This document shows, one piece after another, positions 23,082-32,449 of a DNA stretch of 35,473 bases. Each line of letters starts with the position of its first letter. Position 1 is the first letter of the stretch. The stretch is from positions 1 through 35,473 of the forward strand of contig BBSL01000018.1 of NCBI GenBank assembly GCA_001319865.1, given 5' to 3'. The notes beneath the pieces were generated by a model. It searched no databases, was not told where the DNA came from, and saw nothing but the letters and a program-made list of their open reading frames with translations. The translations under genes were made by a program, and so were the position numbers. Source of the stretch: Burkholderia sp. E7m39. Lineage in GTDB: Bacteria > Pseudomonadota > Gammaproteobacteria > Burkholderiales > Burkholderiaceae.

Positions 23082-24098
23082 ATGAGCGAACTCGCGTCGC
23101 GCATCGAGGCGCGCATCACGCGCGAGTGGCGCCAGCGCGGCCCGCTCGCGTGGGCGCTGACGCCGCTCGCCTGCCTGTTCGGCGCGGTGGCGCTCGGCCG
23201 GCGCGCTGCGTTTCAGCTCGGCTGGCTGAAGTCGGTGCGCATTCGCGTGCCCGTCGTCGTCGTCGGCAACGTGACGGTCGGCGGCACGGGCAAGACGCCC
23301 ACGGTGATCGCGCTGGTGCAGGCGCTGCGCAGCGCCGGTTTCACGCCGGGCGTCATCTCGCGCGGCTACGGCGCGAAGATCACGCTGCCGACGCTCGTCA
23401 CGCCGACCTCGAAGGCGACCCAGGCGGGCGACGAGCCGCTGTTGATCGCGCGCCGCACGGGCGCTCCCGTATTCGTGTGCCCGGACCGCGTGGCCGCCGC
23501 CGAGGCGCTGTGCAAGGCGCATCGCGACGTCGACGTGATCGTCAGCGACGACGGCCTGCAGCACTACCGGCTCGAACGGGACGCGGAAATCGTCGTGTTC
23601 GATCACCGGCTGGGCGGCAACGGTTTTCTGCTGCCGGCCGGGCCGCTGCGCGAGCCGCTGTCGCGCAAACGCGACGCGACGCTCATCAACAATCCGTACG
23701 ACCGCGCGCTGCCGCCGTGGCCGAACACGTTTTCGCTCGAACTCGCTCCCGGCGACGCCTGGCATCTCGACAATCCGCGCCTGCGCCGGCCGCTCGCGCA
23801 ATTCGCCGGTGAGCGTGTGCTGGCGGCCGCGGGCATCGGCGCGCCCGAGCGGTTTTTCGCGACGCTGCGCGCGGCGGGTCTCTCGCCCGACACGCGCGCA
23901 TTGCCCGATCATTACGCGTTCAGCACCAATCCGTTCGTCGACGTCGACGCCGACGCGATCCTGATCACCGAAAAGGATGCGGTAAAATTGGGGTCCTGGC
24001 ATGACGCGCGGCTGTGGGTCGTTCCCGTCGAAGCCACGCTCGATCATCGCCTCATTGCACTCGTTGTGGAGAAAGTCCGTGGACGCTCGCCTGCTTGA
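23082..24098 (+). CDS. lpxK: Tetraacyldisaccharide 4'-kinase
   Basis: This 338-residue inner-membrane-associated kinase phosphorylates the 4' position of the lipid A disaccharide. An N-terminal hydrophobic helix ([19 protein letters not shown], residues 21-39) anchors it. The Walker A motif GGTGKT is at 67-72, and [14 protein letters not shown] and ITEKDAVKL are family signatures. The frame opens at 23019, but the ATG at 23082 ([10 protein letters not shown]) fits family alignments; no clear Shine-Dalgarno is seen for either. The Trm112-like gene overlaps its last 20 nt, and kdsB follows, so lipid A and Kdo steps are grouped. Confidence 0.95.
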   Translation: MSELASRIEARITREWRQRGPLAWALTPLACLFGAVALGRRAAFQLGWLKSVRIRVPVVVVGNVTVGGTGKTPTVIALVQALRSAGFTPGVISRGYGAKITLPTLVTPTSKATQAGDEPLLIARRTGAPVFVCPDRVAAAEALCKAHRDVDVIVSDDGLQHYRLERDAEIVVFDHRLGGNGFLLPAGPLREPLSRKRDATLINNPYDRALPPWPNTFSLELAPGDAWHLDNPRLRRPLAQFAGERVLAAAGIGAPERFFATLRAAGLSPDTRALPDHYAFSTNPFVDVDADAILITEKDAVKLGSWHDARLWVVPVEATLDHRLIALVVEKVRGRSPA

Positions 24099-24282
24099 AA
24101 TTCTCGTCTGCCCGATCTGCAAGGGCCCGCTCAGCTACGACCGCGCCGCGCAGGAATTGATCTGCAACGCAGACAAGCTCGCCTATCCGATCCGCGACGG
24201 CATTCCTGTGATGCTCGTGGACGAGGCGCGTCAAACGGTCGAAGGCACGCCCGTCGATCTGAATCCCGGCTCGGTCGCGTAA
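24079..24282 (+). CDS. Trm112 family protein
   Basis: This is a 67-residue protein starting at a GTG inside the lpxK 3' end, with GGAG 8 nt upstream. The start is set by family alignment, since members begin directly with [12 protein letters not shown]. It has a CPIC pair (Cys11, Cys14) and Cys29, followed by the conserved [13 protein letters not shown]. Eukaryotic Trm112 is a zinc-binding activator of methyltransferases. The bacterial relatives next to lpxK/kdsB have no settled function. The 20-nt overlap implies translational coupling to lpxK. Confidence 0.9.
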   Translation: MDARLLEILVCPICKGPLSYDRAAQELICNADKLAYPIRDGIPVMLVDEARQTVEGTPVDLNPGSVA

Positions 24283-24331
24283 GCGCGCGGCCCCCGGCAC
24301 AACACCGCGCCTCGCAGTCAACCGGATGATC

Positions 24332-24360
24332 CGCGCCGCCGACCAGGCGGCGCGTCTTTC
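24332..24360 (+). terminator. Possible weak terminator between the Trm112-like gene and kdsB
   Basis: CGCGCCGCC (24332-24340) and GGCGGCGCG (24346-24354) form a perfect 9-bp stem with a GACCA loop, followed by TCTTTCTC. The interrupted T-run makes it weak; read-through into kdsB is likely. Confidence 0.5.
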
Positions 24361-24440
24361 TCGGCCTCATCGAGGCCAGATGTCGCCCGTTCATAGCCAC
24401 TCCACCGTCCTTCACGCCGAATCCCAGCGGCCCGCTTCCG

Positions 24441-25244
24441 ATGAACGCCACCCAGCCCACTCCACCCTTCATCGCCGTCGTGCCGGCGCGCCTCGCGTCG
24501 ACGCGTCTGCCGAACAAGCCGCTCGCCGATATCGGCGGCAAGCCGATGGTCGTGCGCGTCGCGGAGCGCGCGCTCGAATCGGGCGCGCAGCAGGTGCTGA
24601 TCGCCACCGATGCGCAAGCGGTGCTCGACGTCGCCCGCGCGCATGGCATCGACGCGATGCTGACGCGCGCCGATCATCCGTCGGGCACGGACCGGCTCGC
24701 GGAAGTCGCGGCGCACTACGGGTGGAGCGACGACACGATCGTCGTCAACGTGCAGGGAGACGAACCGCTGATCGATCCGGCGCTGGTGCGCGGCGTAGCG
24801 TCGCACCTCGCGGCCACGGACGGCTGCGCGATCGCGACGGCCGCGCATCCCATCCACGCGAGCGCGGACGTGTTCAATCCGAACGTCGTGAAAGTCGTGC
24901 TCGATGCGCGCGGTGTCGCGCTGTACTTCTCGCGCGCGCCGATCCCATGGGCCCGCGACGCTTATCAGCCGCATTGGCCCCATGTCGCGCAGATGCCCGC
25001 GCCGCCTGCGCCCGCCACCGTCTATCGGCATATCGGGCTGTACGCCTATCGCGCGAAGTTTCTCCGTACTTACCCGAGCCTGTCGATCTCGCCGATCGAG
25101 CAGGCCGAAGCGCTCGAACAGTTGCGCGCACTGTGGCACGGCGAGCGCATCGCCGTGCTCGTCACGCACGACGCGCCTCTGCCCGGCGTCGATACGCCGG
25201 ACGATCTGGCCCGAGTACAAGCTTTTTTCGGGCCCGTGGCGTAA
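24441..25244 (+). CDS. kdsB: 3-deoxy-manno-octulosonate cytidylyltransferase (CMP-Kdo synthetase)
   Basis: This 267-residue cytosolic enzyme activates Kdo with CTP for lipopolysaccharide inner-core synthesis. Signatures: [14 protein letters not shown] (15-28), [12 protein letters not shown], the FNPNVVKVV segment, [13 protein letters not shown] and the C-terminal [10 protein letters not shown]. Length is normal. It lies 158 bp after the Trm112-like gene, with lpxK before it, placing two lipid A/Kdo steps together. Confidence 0.96.
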   Translation: MNATQPTPPFIAVVPARLASTRLPNKPLADIGGKPMVVRVAERALESGAQQVLIATDAQAVLDVARAHGIDAMLTRADHPSGTDRLAEVAAHYGWSDDTIVVNVQGDEPLIDPALVRGVASHLAATDGCAIATAAHPIHASADVFNPNVVKVVLDARGVALYFSRAPIPWARDAYQPHWPHVAQMPAPPAPATVYRHIGLYAYRAKFLRTYPSLSISPIEQAEALEQLRALWHGERIAVLVTHDAPLPGVDTPDDLARVQAFFGPVA

Positions 25245-25280
25245 AAGGGATGGCATAATCGATCGTTCGCGCGATTCATC

Positions 25281-25308
25281 CGATGTCGATGCGCATTGAT
25301 CGACATCG
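25281..25308. promoter_or_regulatory. Perfect 10-bp inverted repeat upstream of adk
   Basis: CGATGTCGAT (25281-25290) and ATCGACATCG (25299-25308) are exact reverse complements with an 8-nt loop. The right arm overlaps a candidate -35 (TTGATC 25296-25301; TATTTT 25320-25325, 18-bp spacer). It may be an operator for adk or a hairpin ending the kdsB transcript. Confidence 0.45.
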
Positions 25309-25484
25309 CCATTCGCCCGTATTTTTAAACCGCTGTTGTGCCGTTTGCTTCGCTGCGCCGTCCATGACGTGCAGCGCGAAGCCGACAGCGCCGAGCGCTC
25401 CGGCAACCACAGCGGCAACCAAGAATGAAGAGCGTCAACCGCAGCAGACAATCATGCGCGGCGCGCCATACAGAATTGACATAG

Positions 25485-26165
<681 letters not shown>

Positions 26166-26193
26166 GCCGCGCATCGTTTGTCAGCCCATGAAG

Positions 26194-26221
26194 AACCCGC
26201 CTGTCACGGCGGGTTTTTTAT
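26194..26221 (+). terminator. Intrinsic terminator after adk
   Basis: AACCCGCC (26194-26201) and GGCGGGTT (26208-26215) form an 8-bp stem with a six-base loop, followed by a T-run. Confidence 0.93.
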
Positions 26222-26389
26222 TCGCGCTTGTGCTTTCATTCGGAGCACTGAGAAAGCGATGGGCGAGCACGAAGAAAACACTGTGCGGCCGCCGCCGTCC
26301 ACGCGTTTTGACGCGCCTGGGCGAGCCGTTAAAATCGACCGGCGATAACGATTCGAACAGCGTCAAACACATTCCATCAAGGAGAAGAC

Positions 26390-27148
26390 ATGGACATCAA
26401 GGACAACGTGTTTCTGATCACGGGCGGCGCATCGGGCCTCGGCGCCGCAACGGCGCGCCTCGTCGCGCAAAACGGCGGCAAGGTCGTGCTCGCCGACCTG
26501 AACCACGATGCAGGCGAGGCGCTCGCGAAAGAGTTGGGCGGCGTGTTCGTCAAGTGCGACGTAAGCCGCGAAGACGACGCCGCGCAGGCCGTCGAAGCCG
26601 CCACGAAGCTCGGCTCGCTGCGCGGCCTCGTCAACTGCGCCGGCGTCGCGCCCGCGATGAAAACAGTCGGCAAGGACGGCCCGCATCCGCTGCACTCGTT
26701 TGCGCGCACCGTGTCGATCAACCTCGTCGGCACCTTCAACATGATTCGCCTCGCGGCTGCGGAGATGGCGAAGCTCGCGCCGAACGCGCTCGGCGAACGG
26801 GGCGTGATCGTGAATACGGCTTCCGTGGCCGCGTTCGACGGGCAGATCGGCCAGGCGGCGTATGCGGCGTCGAAGGCGGGCGTCGCGGGCATGACGCTGC
26901 CCATCGCGCGCGATCTGTCGCGCAACGCGATCCGCGTGATGACGATTGCGCCCGGCATCTTCGAAACGCCGATGCTGCTCGGCATGCCGCAGGAAGTGCA
27001 GGACGCGCTTGGCGCGATGGTGCCGTTCCCGTCGCGTCTGGGCAAGCCGGACGAGTTCGCCATGCTCGTCAAGCAGATTTTCGACAACCCGATGCTCAAC
27101 GGCGAAGTGATCCGTCTGGACGGCGCGATCCGTATGCAGCCGAAGTGA
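26390..27148 (+). CDS. SDR-family 3-hydroxyacyl-CoA dehydrogenase (HSD17B10-like)
   Basis: This 252-residue NAD-dependent short-chain dehydrogenase has the cofactor motif TGGASGLG (11-18), NCAG (82-85) and catalytic Ser145, Tyr158 and Lys162 ([13 protein letters not shown]). Overall it is very similar to the type II 3-hydroxyacyl-CoA dehydrogenase (HSD17B10) family, including [18 protein letters not shown] and the C-terminal [12 protein letters not shown]. It probably oxidises 3-hydroxyacyl-CoA in fatty-acid or branched-chain breakdown. AAGGAG precedes the ATG. It stands alone between two terminators. Confidence 0.92.
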   Translation: MDIKDNVFLITGGASGLGAATARLVAQNGGKVVLADLNHDAGEALAKELGGVFVKCDVSREDDAAQAVEAATKLGSLRGLVNCAGVAPAMKTVGKDGPHPLHSFARTVSINLVGTFNMIRLAAAEMAKLAPNALGERGVIVNTASVAAFDGQIGQAAYAASKAGVAGMTLPIARDLSRNAIRVMTIAPGIFETPMLLGMPQEVQDALGAMVPFPSRLGKPDEFAMLVKQIFDNPMLNGEVIRLDGAIRMQPK

Positions 27149-27178
27149 GCGCGCGACACGCGTGCCGCTGAAATGAAA

Positions 27179-27213
27179 AACGCCTGCGTGTCGTTGCGTC
27201 ACGCAGGCGTTTT
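27179..27213. terminator. Intrinsic terminator, SDR gene / sirB1 (convergent)
   Basis: AACGCCTGCGTG (27179-27190) and CACGCAGGCGTT (27200-27211) form a perfect 12-bp stem, with A-run before and T-run after, serving both strands. Confidence 0.92.
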
Positions 27214-27242
27214 GACGAGAAACGGCGATCAGCGCTCGATGC

Positions 27243-28085
27243 TCAATCGCGATCGTCGTGCTGCGTGCGCTGACGCAGCTCGTGCAATTGCGATTCGACC
27301 ACCGTCGCATCCTCCGCATCGGGCCGGTCGCCGAGATAGCGTTCGAGATCTTCGAGGGCAGGCCGCAGGTAATCGAGGCGCGCATACGCAAAGCCGCGAT
27401 CGCGCACTTCCTCGATATTTTCCGGCAGCAGGATCACGAGCCGCTGCTGCACGGCGAGCAGCCGCTGCCAGCGCTCCGTCTGCACATACGTCGCCTTCAG
27501 ATTACGCAGCATGCGCGCGATGACCTCGCGGCGCGTCGCCGGCTGCAGCAGCATGCGCAGCGCGCGGCTCACCGACTCGCCCGCCTTCGCCACATACGGC
27601 TCCAGCATCTCGACCATTTCGGGCTCCGTCAGCGGATGGCCCGTAGTGGGATCCATCATCGCGTCGCCTTCGGGCAGCGTCACGCGCAACAGAAAATGCC
27701 CGGGAAACGATACGCCGCGCACGGGAATATCGACCTGCGACGCCATCTCCAGATACAGCACCGCGAGCGAAATCGGAATGCCGCGGCGCCGCTTGAGCAC
27801 CATGTTCAGATGGCTGTTGTCCGGGTCGTAGTAATCGTTGACGTTCGCCGCGAAACCCAGTTCGCGGAAGAAGTAGCGATTCAGAATGCCGACGCGCTGC
27901 TGGATATCGGCGTCGTCAGGGATACGGCGCTTGACGCGCAATGCGAGTTCGTCGATCTCGGCGAGCACGGCTTGCAGATCGAGATCGGGGTAAGCATCCT
28001 GCGCGAGCGAGAGCGCCGCTTCCGTGAGGGGAAGCCCATCGTCCTCGGCGACGAGCGCGCTGAAATAGTCGAGAACTCGCGTCAT
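27243..28085 (-). CDS. sirB1: SirB1-family protein (transglutaminase-like and TPR-like)
   Basis: This 280-residue protein has the SirB1 core (ILNRYFFRELGFAANVNDYYDPDNSHLNMVLKRRRGIPISLAVLYLEMA, SFPGHFLLRV), a transglutaminase-like fold of unknown activity. A helical tetratricopeptide-like tail follows (RLLAVQQRLVILLPENIEEVRDRGFAYARLDYLRPALEDLERYL). It starts 5 bp downstream of the murJ stop on the same strand, so the two are very likely one operon. The role is not established; the pairing suggests a link with envelope growth but that is inference. Confidence 0.9.
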   Translation of the reverse strand: MTRVLDYFSALVAEDDGLPLTEAALSLAQDAYPDLDLQAVLAEIDELALRVKRRIPDDADIQQRVGILNRYFFRELGFAANVNDYYDPDNSHLNMVLKRRRGIPISLAVLYLEMASQVDIPVRGVSFPGHFLLRVTLPEGDAMMDPTTGHPLTEPEMVEMLEPYVAKAGESVSRALRMLLQPATRREVIARMLRNLKATYVQTERWQRLLAVQQRLVILLPENIEEVRDRGFAYARLDYLRPALEDLERYLGDRPDAEDATVVESQLHELRQRTQHDDRD

Positions 28086-28090
28086 CGTGA

Positions 28091-29641
28091 TCACTTCACT
28101 CGCCTTTTGAAATACGCGTACTTGAAGCCCATCAGCCACAGCATACCGAAATATAGCGCGGCGAACAGCACGAGGCATGCCGCGAGCAGCACCATGCGCC
28201 GCACGGGCTCGGCGTGCATGCCGATCCAGTCGAAGCTGATCGCGAGCCAGTGCATCACGCCCGCCAGCACCAGGCACGCGCCGACGAGCTGCACGAAGAA
28301 CACGCTCCAGCCCGCCGACGGCATATAGATGCCGCGCCGCCGCAAACCGATGAACAGGCACAGCGCATTGACGCATGCGCCAAGCCCGACGGACAGCGTC
28401 AGCCCGGCGTGCGCGAAGATCGGCACGAACACGTAGTTGCTCAGCTGCGTAACCACCAGCACGAACACGCCGATCTTCACGGGCGTCTTGATGTCCTGCT
28501 TCGCGTAGAAGCCGGGCGCGAGAATCTTGATCAGGATGAGACCCACGAGGCCGACGCCGTAAGCGGCGAGCGCCCGCCCCACCATCACGACGGCATTGCC
28601 GTCGAACTTGCCGTAGTGGAAGAGCGTCGCGGTCAGCGGCTCGGCGAAGAAAAACAGCGCGACGGCGCTCGGCGCGGCGAGCAGAAACGTCACGCGCAAG
28701 CCCCAGTCGAGCAGCGACGAATATTCGTGCGTGTCGGCATCGACGTGTGCTTTCGACAGACTCGGCAGCAGGATCGTGCCGAGCGCGACGCCAAGCAGCG
28801 CCGTCGGGAATTCCATCAGACGATCGGCGTAGTTGATCCACGACACGGCGCCCGGCCCGATGTGCGACGCGATGTTCGTATTGATGATCAGGCTGATCTG
28901 CGCGACGGAAACGGCGAACATCGCGGGGACCATCTTCGCAAGCACGCGCTTTACGCCGCGATGCGCGACGGCCTTCAGCGGATTGAGCCCGATGCGCGGG
29001 ATCATGTCGATTTTCTTCAGACCGGGCAACTGCACGATGAACTGGGCGATGCCGCCCGCGATCACGGCCCACGCGAGCGCGTACACGGGCACCTTCATCA
29101 GCGGCGCGACGAACACGGCGGCGATGATGAACGCGACGTTCAGCAGCACGGGCGCGAAGGCCGGCAGCGAGAAGTTCTTGTACGTGTTCAGTACGCCCGA
29201 CGCCAGCGACGTCAGCGAAATGAACAGGATGTACGGGAACATGATCCGCGTCATCGACACGGCGAGCGTGAACGCCTGGCCGTCGCCGCGCAGGCCGGAC
29301 GCGACCACCAGCACGACCCACGTCGCGCCCGCCACGCCGAGCAGCGAGAGGAACGCCAGCGCCCAGGCGAGCACCGTCGACGTGGCATCGACGAGCGCCT
29401 TCGTCGCGTCGTGGCCCTGCTGGTTCTTGAACTCGGCGAGGATAGGCACGAAGGCCTGCGAAAATGCGCCTTCGGCGGAAATGCGGCGCAGCAGGTTCGG
29501 GATGCGGAAGGCGACGTAGAAGGCGTCGGTGTACTGGCTCGCACCGAACGCGCGGGCGATCAGGGTTTCGCGGGCCAGTCCGGTCACGCGCGACAGCAGC
29601 GTGAATCCGCTGACAGTCAGCAGGGCTCTGAATAGATTCAT
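28091..29641 (-). CDS. murJ: Lipid II flippase MurJ
   Basis: This 516-residue inner-membrane protein of the MVF/MurJ family has about 14 helices and moves lipid II across the cytoplasmic membrane for peptidoglycan synthesis. Signatures: LFRALLTVSGFTLLSRVTGLARETLIARAFG, FRIPNLLRRISAEGAFSQAFVP, INYADRLMEFPTALLGVALGTILLPSLSK. The ATG at 29641 begins MNLFRALL as in relatives. The frame opens 22 codons earlier, but that part contains the promoter -10. No Shine-Dalgarno is present, and a TATAAT lies 9 nt before the ATG, suggesting an almost leaderless transcript. sirB1 follows directly. Confidence 0.96.
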   Translation of the reverse strand: MNLFRALLTVSGFTLLSRVTGLARETLIARAFGASQYTDAFYVAFRIPNLLRRISAEGAFSQAFVPILAEFKNQQGHDATKALVDATSTVLAWALAFLSLLGVAGATWVVLVVASGLRGDGQAFTLAVSMTRIMFPYILFISLTSLASGVLNTYKNFSLPAFAPVLLNVAFIIAAVFVAPLMKVPVYALAWAVIAGGIAQFIVQLPGLKKIDMIPRIGLNPLKAVAHRGVKRVLAKMVPAMFAVSVAQISLIINTNIASHIGPGAVSWINYADRLMEFPTALLGVALGTILLPSLSKAHVDADTHEYSSLLDWGLRVTFLLAAPSAVALFFFAEPLTATLFHYGKFDGNAVVMVGRALAAYGVGLVGLILIKILAPGFYAKQDIKTPVKIGVFVLVVTQLSNYVFVPIFAHAGLTLSVGLGACVNALCLFIGLRRRGIYMPSAGWSVFFVQLVGACLVLAGVMHWLAISFDWIGMHAEPVRRMVLLAACLVLFAALYFGMLWLMGFKYAYFKRRVK

Positions 29642-29650
29642 GGGGCGCTT

Positions 29651-29656
29651 ATTATA
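29651..29656 (-). promoter_or_regulatory. -10 box of a near-leaderless murJ promoter
   Basis: TATAAT on the minus strand ends 9 nt before the murJ ATG, so initiation would fall 2-4 nt before the start codon. No good -35 is seen at 16-19 bp. The absence of a Shine-Dalgarno sequence agrees with leaderless translation. Confidence 0.45.
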
Positions 29657-29890
29657 CGGGTGCGTCCAGGGCGGTCGGCATGTCAGGTCGGGATTCGTCG
29701 AAATCACGACAGAATCGGGACTCTTTGGGACCGGTTTGCAGCAAAGTCGTTCGTTTTGTCGATGGATTTGTGTGCGTGTTTTGCCGAAGGCGGCACGCCA
29801 ACCCCTGCGCCGTCCTGCGCCCGCACGGCGGGCCTCGCGGCGGCGCGACAGCCGTTGTGCCGCGCCCCGACCTCCGGCAACACTGCGCGG

Positions 29891-29920
29891 TTGCCACGTG
29901 TCTGATTTTGTTGCTATAAT
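29891..29920 (+). promoter_or_regulatory. Sigma-70 promoter of rpsT
   Basis: TTGCCA (29891-29896), 18-bp spacer, consensus TATAAT (29915-29920). The transcript would start near 29927 and carry a leader of about 190 nt before rpsT. Leader-based feedback control of rpsT by S20 is known in E. coli and possible here. Confidence 0.75.
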
Positions 29921-30116
29921 CGCCGGTTTCGAAGCTCGCTCAACCTGCTGCCTTGTTCGCCCGGGCCGAAATGGGACAGAGCGGATTCACGTAGTTCTCA
30001 GTTGTTTTGTCTATTTGCGCCCTTGGGCAATCGCTCTCAGGGGTTCGATCTAAAGCAGCGCCTGCCCCTTCACATCAAGGCAGGTACTGGAAACAGGAAC
30101 AGGATAAGGAACCGTC

Positions 30117-30395
30117 ATGGCTAACTCCGCACAAGCACGCAAGCGCGCCCGTCAAGCCGCCAAGGCAAACTCGCACAACTCGGCGCTGCGCTCGAAGTAC
30201 CGCACGGCTGTCAAGGCTGTCCGCAAGGCAATCGAAGCCGGCGACGCAGCGCAAGCCGCTGAAATCTTCAAGGCATCGGCAAAGACGCTGGACATCATTG
30301 CCGACAAGAAAATCGTTCACAAGAACAAGGCAGCTCGCCATAAGAGCCGCCTCGCTGCAGCCATCAAGGGTCTGCAAGCGCCCGCAGCGCAGTAA
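30117..30395 (+). CDS. rpsT: 30S ribosomal protein S20
   Basis: This 92-residue, highly basic, helical protein binds 16S rRNA early in small-subunit assembly. [20 protein letters not shown] at the N-terminus and [18 protein letters not shown] near the C-terminus are typical of S20. AAGGA precedes the ATG. It has its own strong promoter and terminator. Confidence 0.97.
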   Translation: MANSAQARKRARQAAKANSHNSALRSKYRTAVKAVRKAIEAGDAAQAAEIFKASAKTLDIIADKKIVHKNKAARHKSRLAAAIKGLQAPAAQ

Positions 30396-30451
30396 TTTAC
30401 GAATCCCGCAGCTCGCTCAGGCGGGCTGCTTCCTGTTTCCGCTGCGTCATC

Positions 30452-30476
30452 AAAGCCCGCTTTGGCGGGCTTTTTT
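30452..30476 (+). terminator. Intrinsic terminator after rpsT
   Basis: AAAGCCCGC (30452-30460) and GCGGGCTTT (30465-30473) form a 9-bp stem with a TTTG loop, followed by T-run. Confidence 0.93.
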
Positions 30477-30533
30477 GTTTGGCGCGCCGCTCCGTGTGAA
30501 AGGCAGACGCAAGGAGATCAGAAAAATCGGATA

Positions 30534-30557
30534 CAAAAAAACCCGCCGATGCGGGTT
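30534..30557 (-). terminator. Intrinsic terminator after the DUF3579 gene
   Basis: On the minus strand AACCCGC (30557-30551), loop ATCG, GCGGGTT (30546-30540) and a run of T down to 30535. It ends the DUF3579 transcript. Confidence 0.88.
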
Positions 30558-30606
30558 CTGTTGATCTATTGCATCTTCACTGCCTTCACTGCCGCCGATG
30601 CCGCGC

Positions 30607-30945
30607 TCAGGGCGCCGGCGCCTTGCGCGCTTCGTGTTCGGGCGGCAGTTCGCAGGCTTCCGTGACGAGCAGGTCGTTGTCTTTCGCAAAGTTCATCACG
30701 AAGTCGAAAGCCATTGGCTCGATGTCCCGCAACCGCGAATCCAGGATGACGCACTTCAGGTCGCCGATCATCGTAGGGCGCACATAGTGGGAATACTGCA
30801 GGCGCGCGTTCGGCCCTCTTCTGGCGCCGGGACCGTAGCACGACATCACGCCCGCCAGCCGTTCCGACCAGTCGCTCGGACGAAACTTGCGTCCATTCGA
30901 CGTGATGCCTTGAATGAAGTATTCGGTTGGGGGTGTGTCGGCCAT
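30607..30945 (-). CDS. DUF3579 domain-containing protein
   Basis: This 112-residue cytosolic protein matches the DUF3579 family found mainly in Betaproteobacteria, commonly beside argF (YFIQGITSNGRKFRPSDWSERLAGVMS, SHYVRPTMIGDLKCVILDSRLRDIEPMAFDFVMNFAKDNDL). AGGG lies upstream of the ATG. The 250-bp region before it encodes a probable 6S-like RNA on the same strand, so the gene may be transcribed by read-through from that promoter. Function is unknown. Confidence 0.88.
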   Translation of the reverse strand: MADTPPTEYFIQGITSNGRKFRPSDWSERLAGVMSCYGPGARRGPNARLQYSHYVRPTMIGDLKCVILDSRLRDIEPMAFDFVMNFAKDNDLLVTEACELPPEHEARKAPAP

Positions 30946-30985
30946 GTACGAAACCCTGTGTGACTGCCCAGCGATCTGCCGGTGA

Positions 30986-31196
30986 GGAGCCCGCGAAGGA
31001 TGACTGCCTGAAACGCTGCGTGAACACGTCTTGCGACCAGGCGAAACTGCAGTGAAGCCCGTCGTTCACCCGCCGCGGCGAGTGCACCTTGGGCGGCAGC
31101 CCGACGACGCACAGCGGCACATGACAGATGCGCCAGCGGGTACGCGAAGCCGTGTCGCCAAAGCGTTGAGCCTGCCCACCGGGCTTTAAGAAAACT
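30986..31196 (-). ncRNA. ssrS: Probable 6S RNA (long interrupted hairpin)
   Basis: No protein gene fits here, but a consensus TATAAT (31207-31202, minus strand) lies just before a stretch whose two halves pair in strict nesting. The pairs are 31185-31180 with 30993-30988, 31167-31162 with 31017-31012, 31155-31151 with 31028-31024, 31108-31104 with 31055-31051, and 31096-31092 with 31064-31060. A large unpaired bubble separates outer and inner stems. Length about 200 nt, a closing stem and a central bubble match 6S RNA, which binds sigma-70 RNA polymerase in stationary phase. Ends are approximate. The alternative is a structured DUF3579 leader. Confidence 0.5.
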
Positions 31197-31201
31197 TTGA
31201 G

Positions 31202-31207
31202 ATTATA
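31202..31207 (-). promoter_or_regulatory. -10 box of the 6S-like RNA
   Basis: Consensus TATAAT on the minus strand, placing the start near 31196. The -35 region (about 31225-31230, GTGCGG) is poor. Confidence 0.5.
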
Positions 31208-31297
31208 GCGTACCCAGGGTTCTTCCGCACCGCACACAAGCGGTCCGAAACAGTCCTTTGCAATCTGACGGCAAGTGACGTATGCCGTCTGGCCGAC

Positions 31298-31326
31298 TCG
31301 TCAAAACATTCAAAATCCTTTATGCT
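31298..31326 (+). promoter_or_regulatory. Candidate argF promoter
   Basis: TCGTCA (31298-31303), 17-bp spacer, TATGCT (31321-31326). It would give a leader of about 65 nt before the argF ATG. I see no clear ArgR operator. Confidence 0.45.
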
Positions 31327-31398
31327 GCATTGACTTACCACAAACAACGGCGGCCCAGTCCGGCATCTTCGCCCGGCTGAATCCGCCGTATTTGTTTC

Positions 31399-32328
31399 AT
31401 GACCGCCAAGAAAATCCGCCACTACCTGCAGTTCAACGATTTCTCGCTGGAAGACTACGAGTATGTGCTTGAACGCGCGCGCATCCTGAAGCGCAAGTTC
31501 AAGAACTACGAGACCTATCATCCGCTGCACGACCGCACGCTGGCGATGATCTTCGAGAAGAATTCGACGCGCACGCGCCTGTCGTTCGAGGCGGGCATCT
31601 TCCAACTGGGCGGTCACGCCGTCTTCATGAGCACGCGCGACACGCAACTCGGCCGCGGCGAGCCGATCGAAGATGCAGCGCAAGTGATCTCGCGGATGGT
31701 CGACATCATCATGATCCGCACGTTCGGCCAGGACATCATCAAGCGCTTCGCGGAAAACTCGCGCGTGCCCGTCATCAACGGGCTGACGAACGAGTATCAC
31801 CCGTGCCAGGTGCTCGCCGACATCTTCACGTACTACGAACATCGCGGCCCGATTCGCGGCAAGACGGTTGCATGGGTCGGCGACGCGAACAACATGCTGT
31901 ACACATGGATCGAGGCCGCGCAGATTCTCGGCTTCAAGCTGCGCCTGTCCACGCCGCCTGGCTACAAGCTCGATCGCGGCATGGTCGCGCCGGAAAGCGC
32001 GCCGTTCTATGAAGAATTCGATGATCCGAACGAGGCCTGCAACGGCGCCGACCTCGTCACGACTGACGTCTGGACCAGCATGGGCTTCGAGGCGGAAAAC
32101 GAAGCGCGCAAGAAGGCGTTCGCCGACTGGTGCGTGGACGCCGACATGATGTCGCGCGCAAGCAAAGACGCCCTCTTCATGCACTGCCTGCCCGCGCATC
32201 GCGGCGAGGAAGTGAGCGCGGAGGTGATCGACGGGCCGCAGAGCGTCGTGTGGGACGAAGCGGAGAACCGTCTGCACGTGCAGAAGGCATTGATGGAATT
32301 CCTGCTGCTCGGCAAGCTGAATCACTGA
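31399..32328 (+). CDS. argF: Ornithine carbamoyltransferase
   Basis: This 309-residue cytosolic enzyme makes citrulline from ornithine and carbamoyl phosphate in arginine synthesis. The carbamoyl-phosphate motif STRTR (56-60), HPCQ (134-137), the ornithine-binding SMGFE loop (227-231) and HCLP (262-265) are all intact. Length is normal for the anabolic enzyme. It is monocistronic between its own promoter and a terminator, divergent from the 6S-like RNA and DUF3579 gene. Confidence 0.97.
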   Translation: MTAKKIRHYLQFNDFSLEDYEYVLERARILKRKFKNYETYHPLHDRTLAMIFEKNSTRTRLSFEAGIFQLGGHAVFMSTRDTQLGRGEPIEDAAQVISRMVDIIMIRTFGQDIIKRFAENSRVPVINGLTNEYHPCQVLADIFTYYEHRGPIRGKTVAWVGDANNMLYTWIEAAQILGFKLRLSTPPGYKLDRGMVAPESAPFYEEFDDPNEACNGADLVTTDVWTSMGFEAENEARKKAFADWCVDADMMSRASKDALFMHCLPAHRGEEVSAEVIDGPQSVVWDEAENRLHVQKALMEFLLLGKLNH

Positions 32329-32351
32329 ACGTCAACATTGACGCATCAAAC

Positions 32352-32385
32352 GAAATCGCCGGCCATGCGCCGGCGATTTCATTTC
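32352..32385. terminator. Terminator between argF and murB (convergent)
   Basis: GAAATCGCCGGC (32352-32363) and GCCGGCGATTTC (32369-32380) form a perfect 12-bp stem with a CATGC loop, followed by ATTTC. The T-run is short but the stem is very strong. Confidence 0.75.
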
Positions 32386-32449
32386 AACGTCGGCTCAGTG
32401 CGACCAGGTACACAACACGGCACACGACGAACCGCAACAAACCGGCCGA

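Noticed and set aside
22598..23119. Possible small genes on the minus strand between xseA and lpxK
   Set aside because: No ribosome-binding sites, no domain features and biased composition; treated as non-coding.
25476..25481. Consensus TTGACA as an adk -35 box
   Set aside because: A -10 at proper spacing would fall on the adk start codon.
27243..29321. 692-codon minus-strand frame running from inside murJ into sirB1
   Set aside because: Only the last 280 codons (from 28085) resemble a family; the upstream part is murJ read in the wrong frame.
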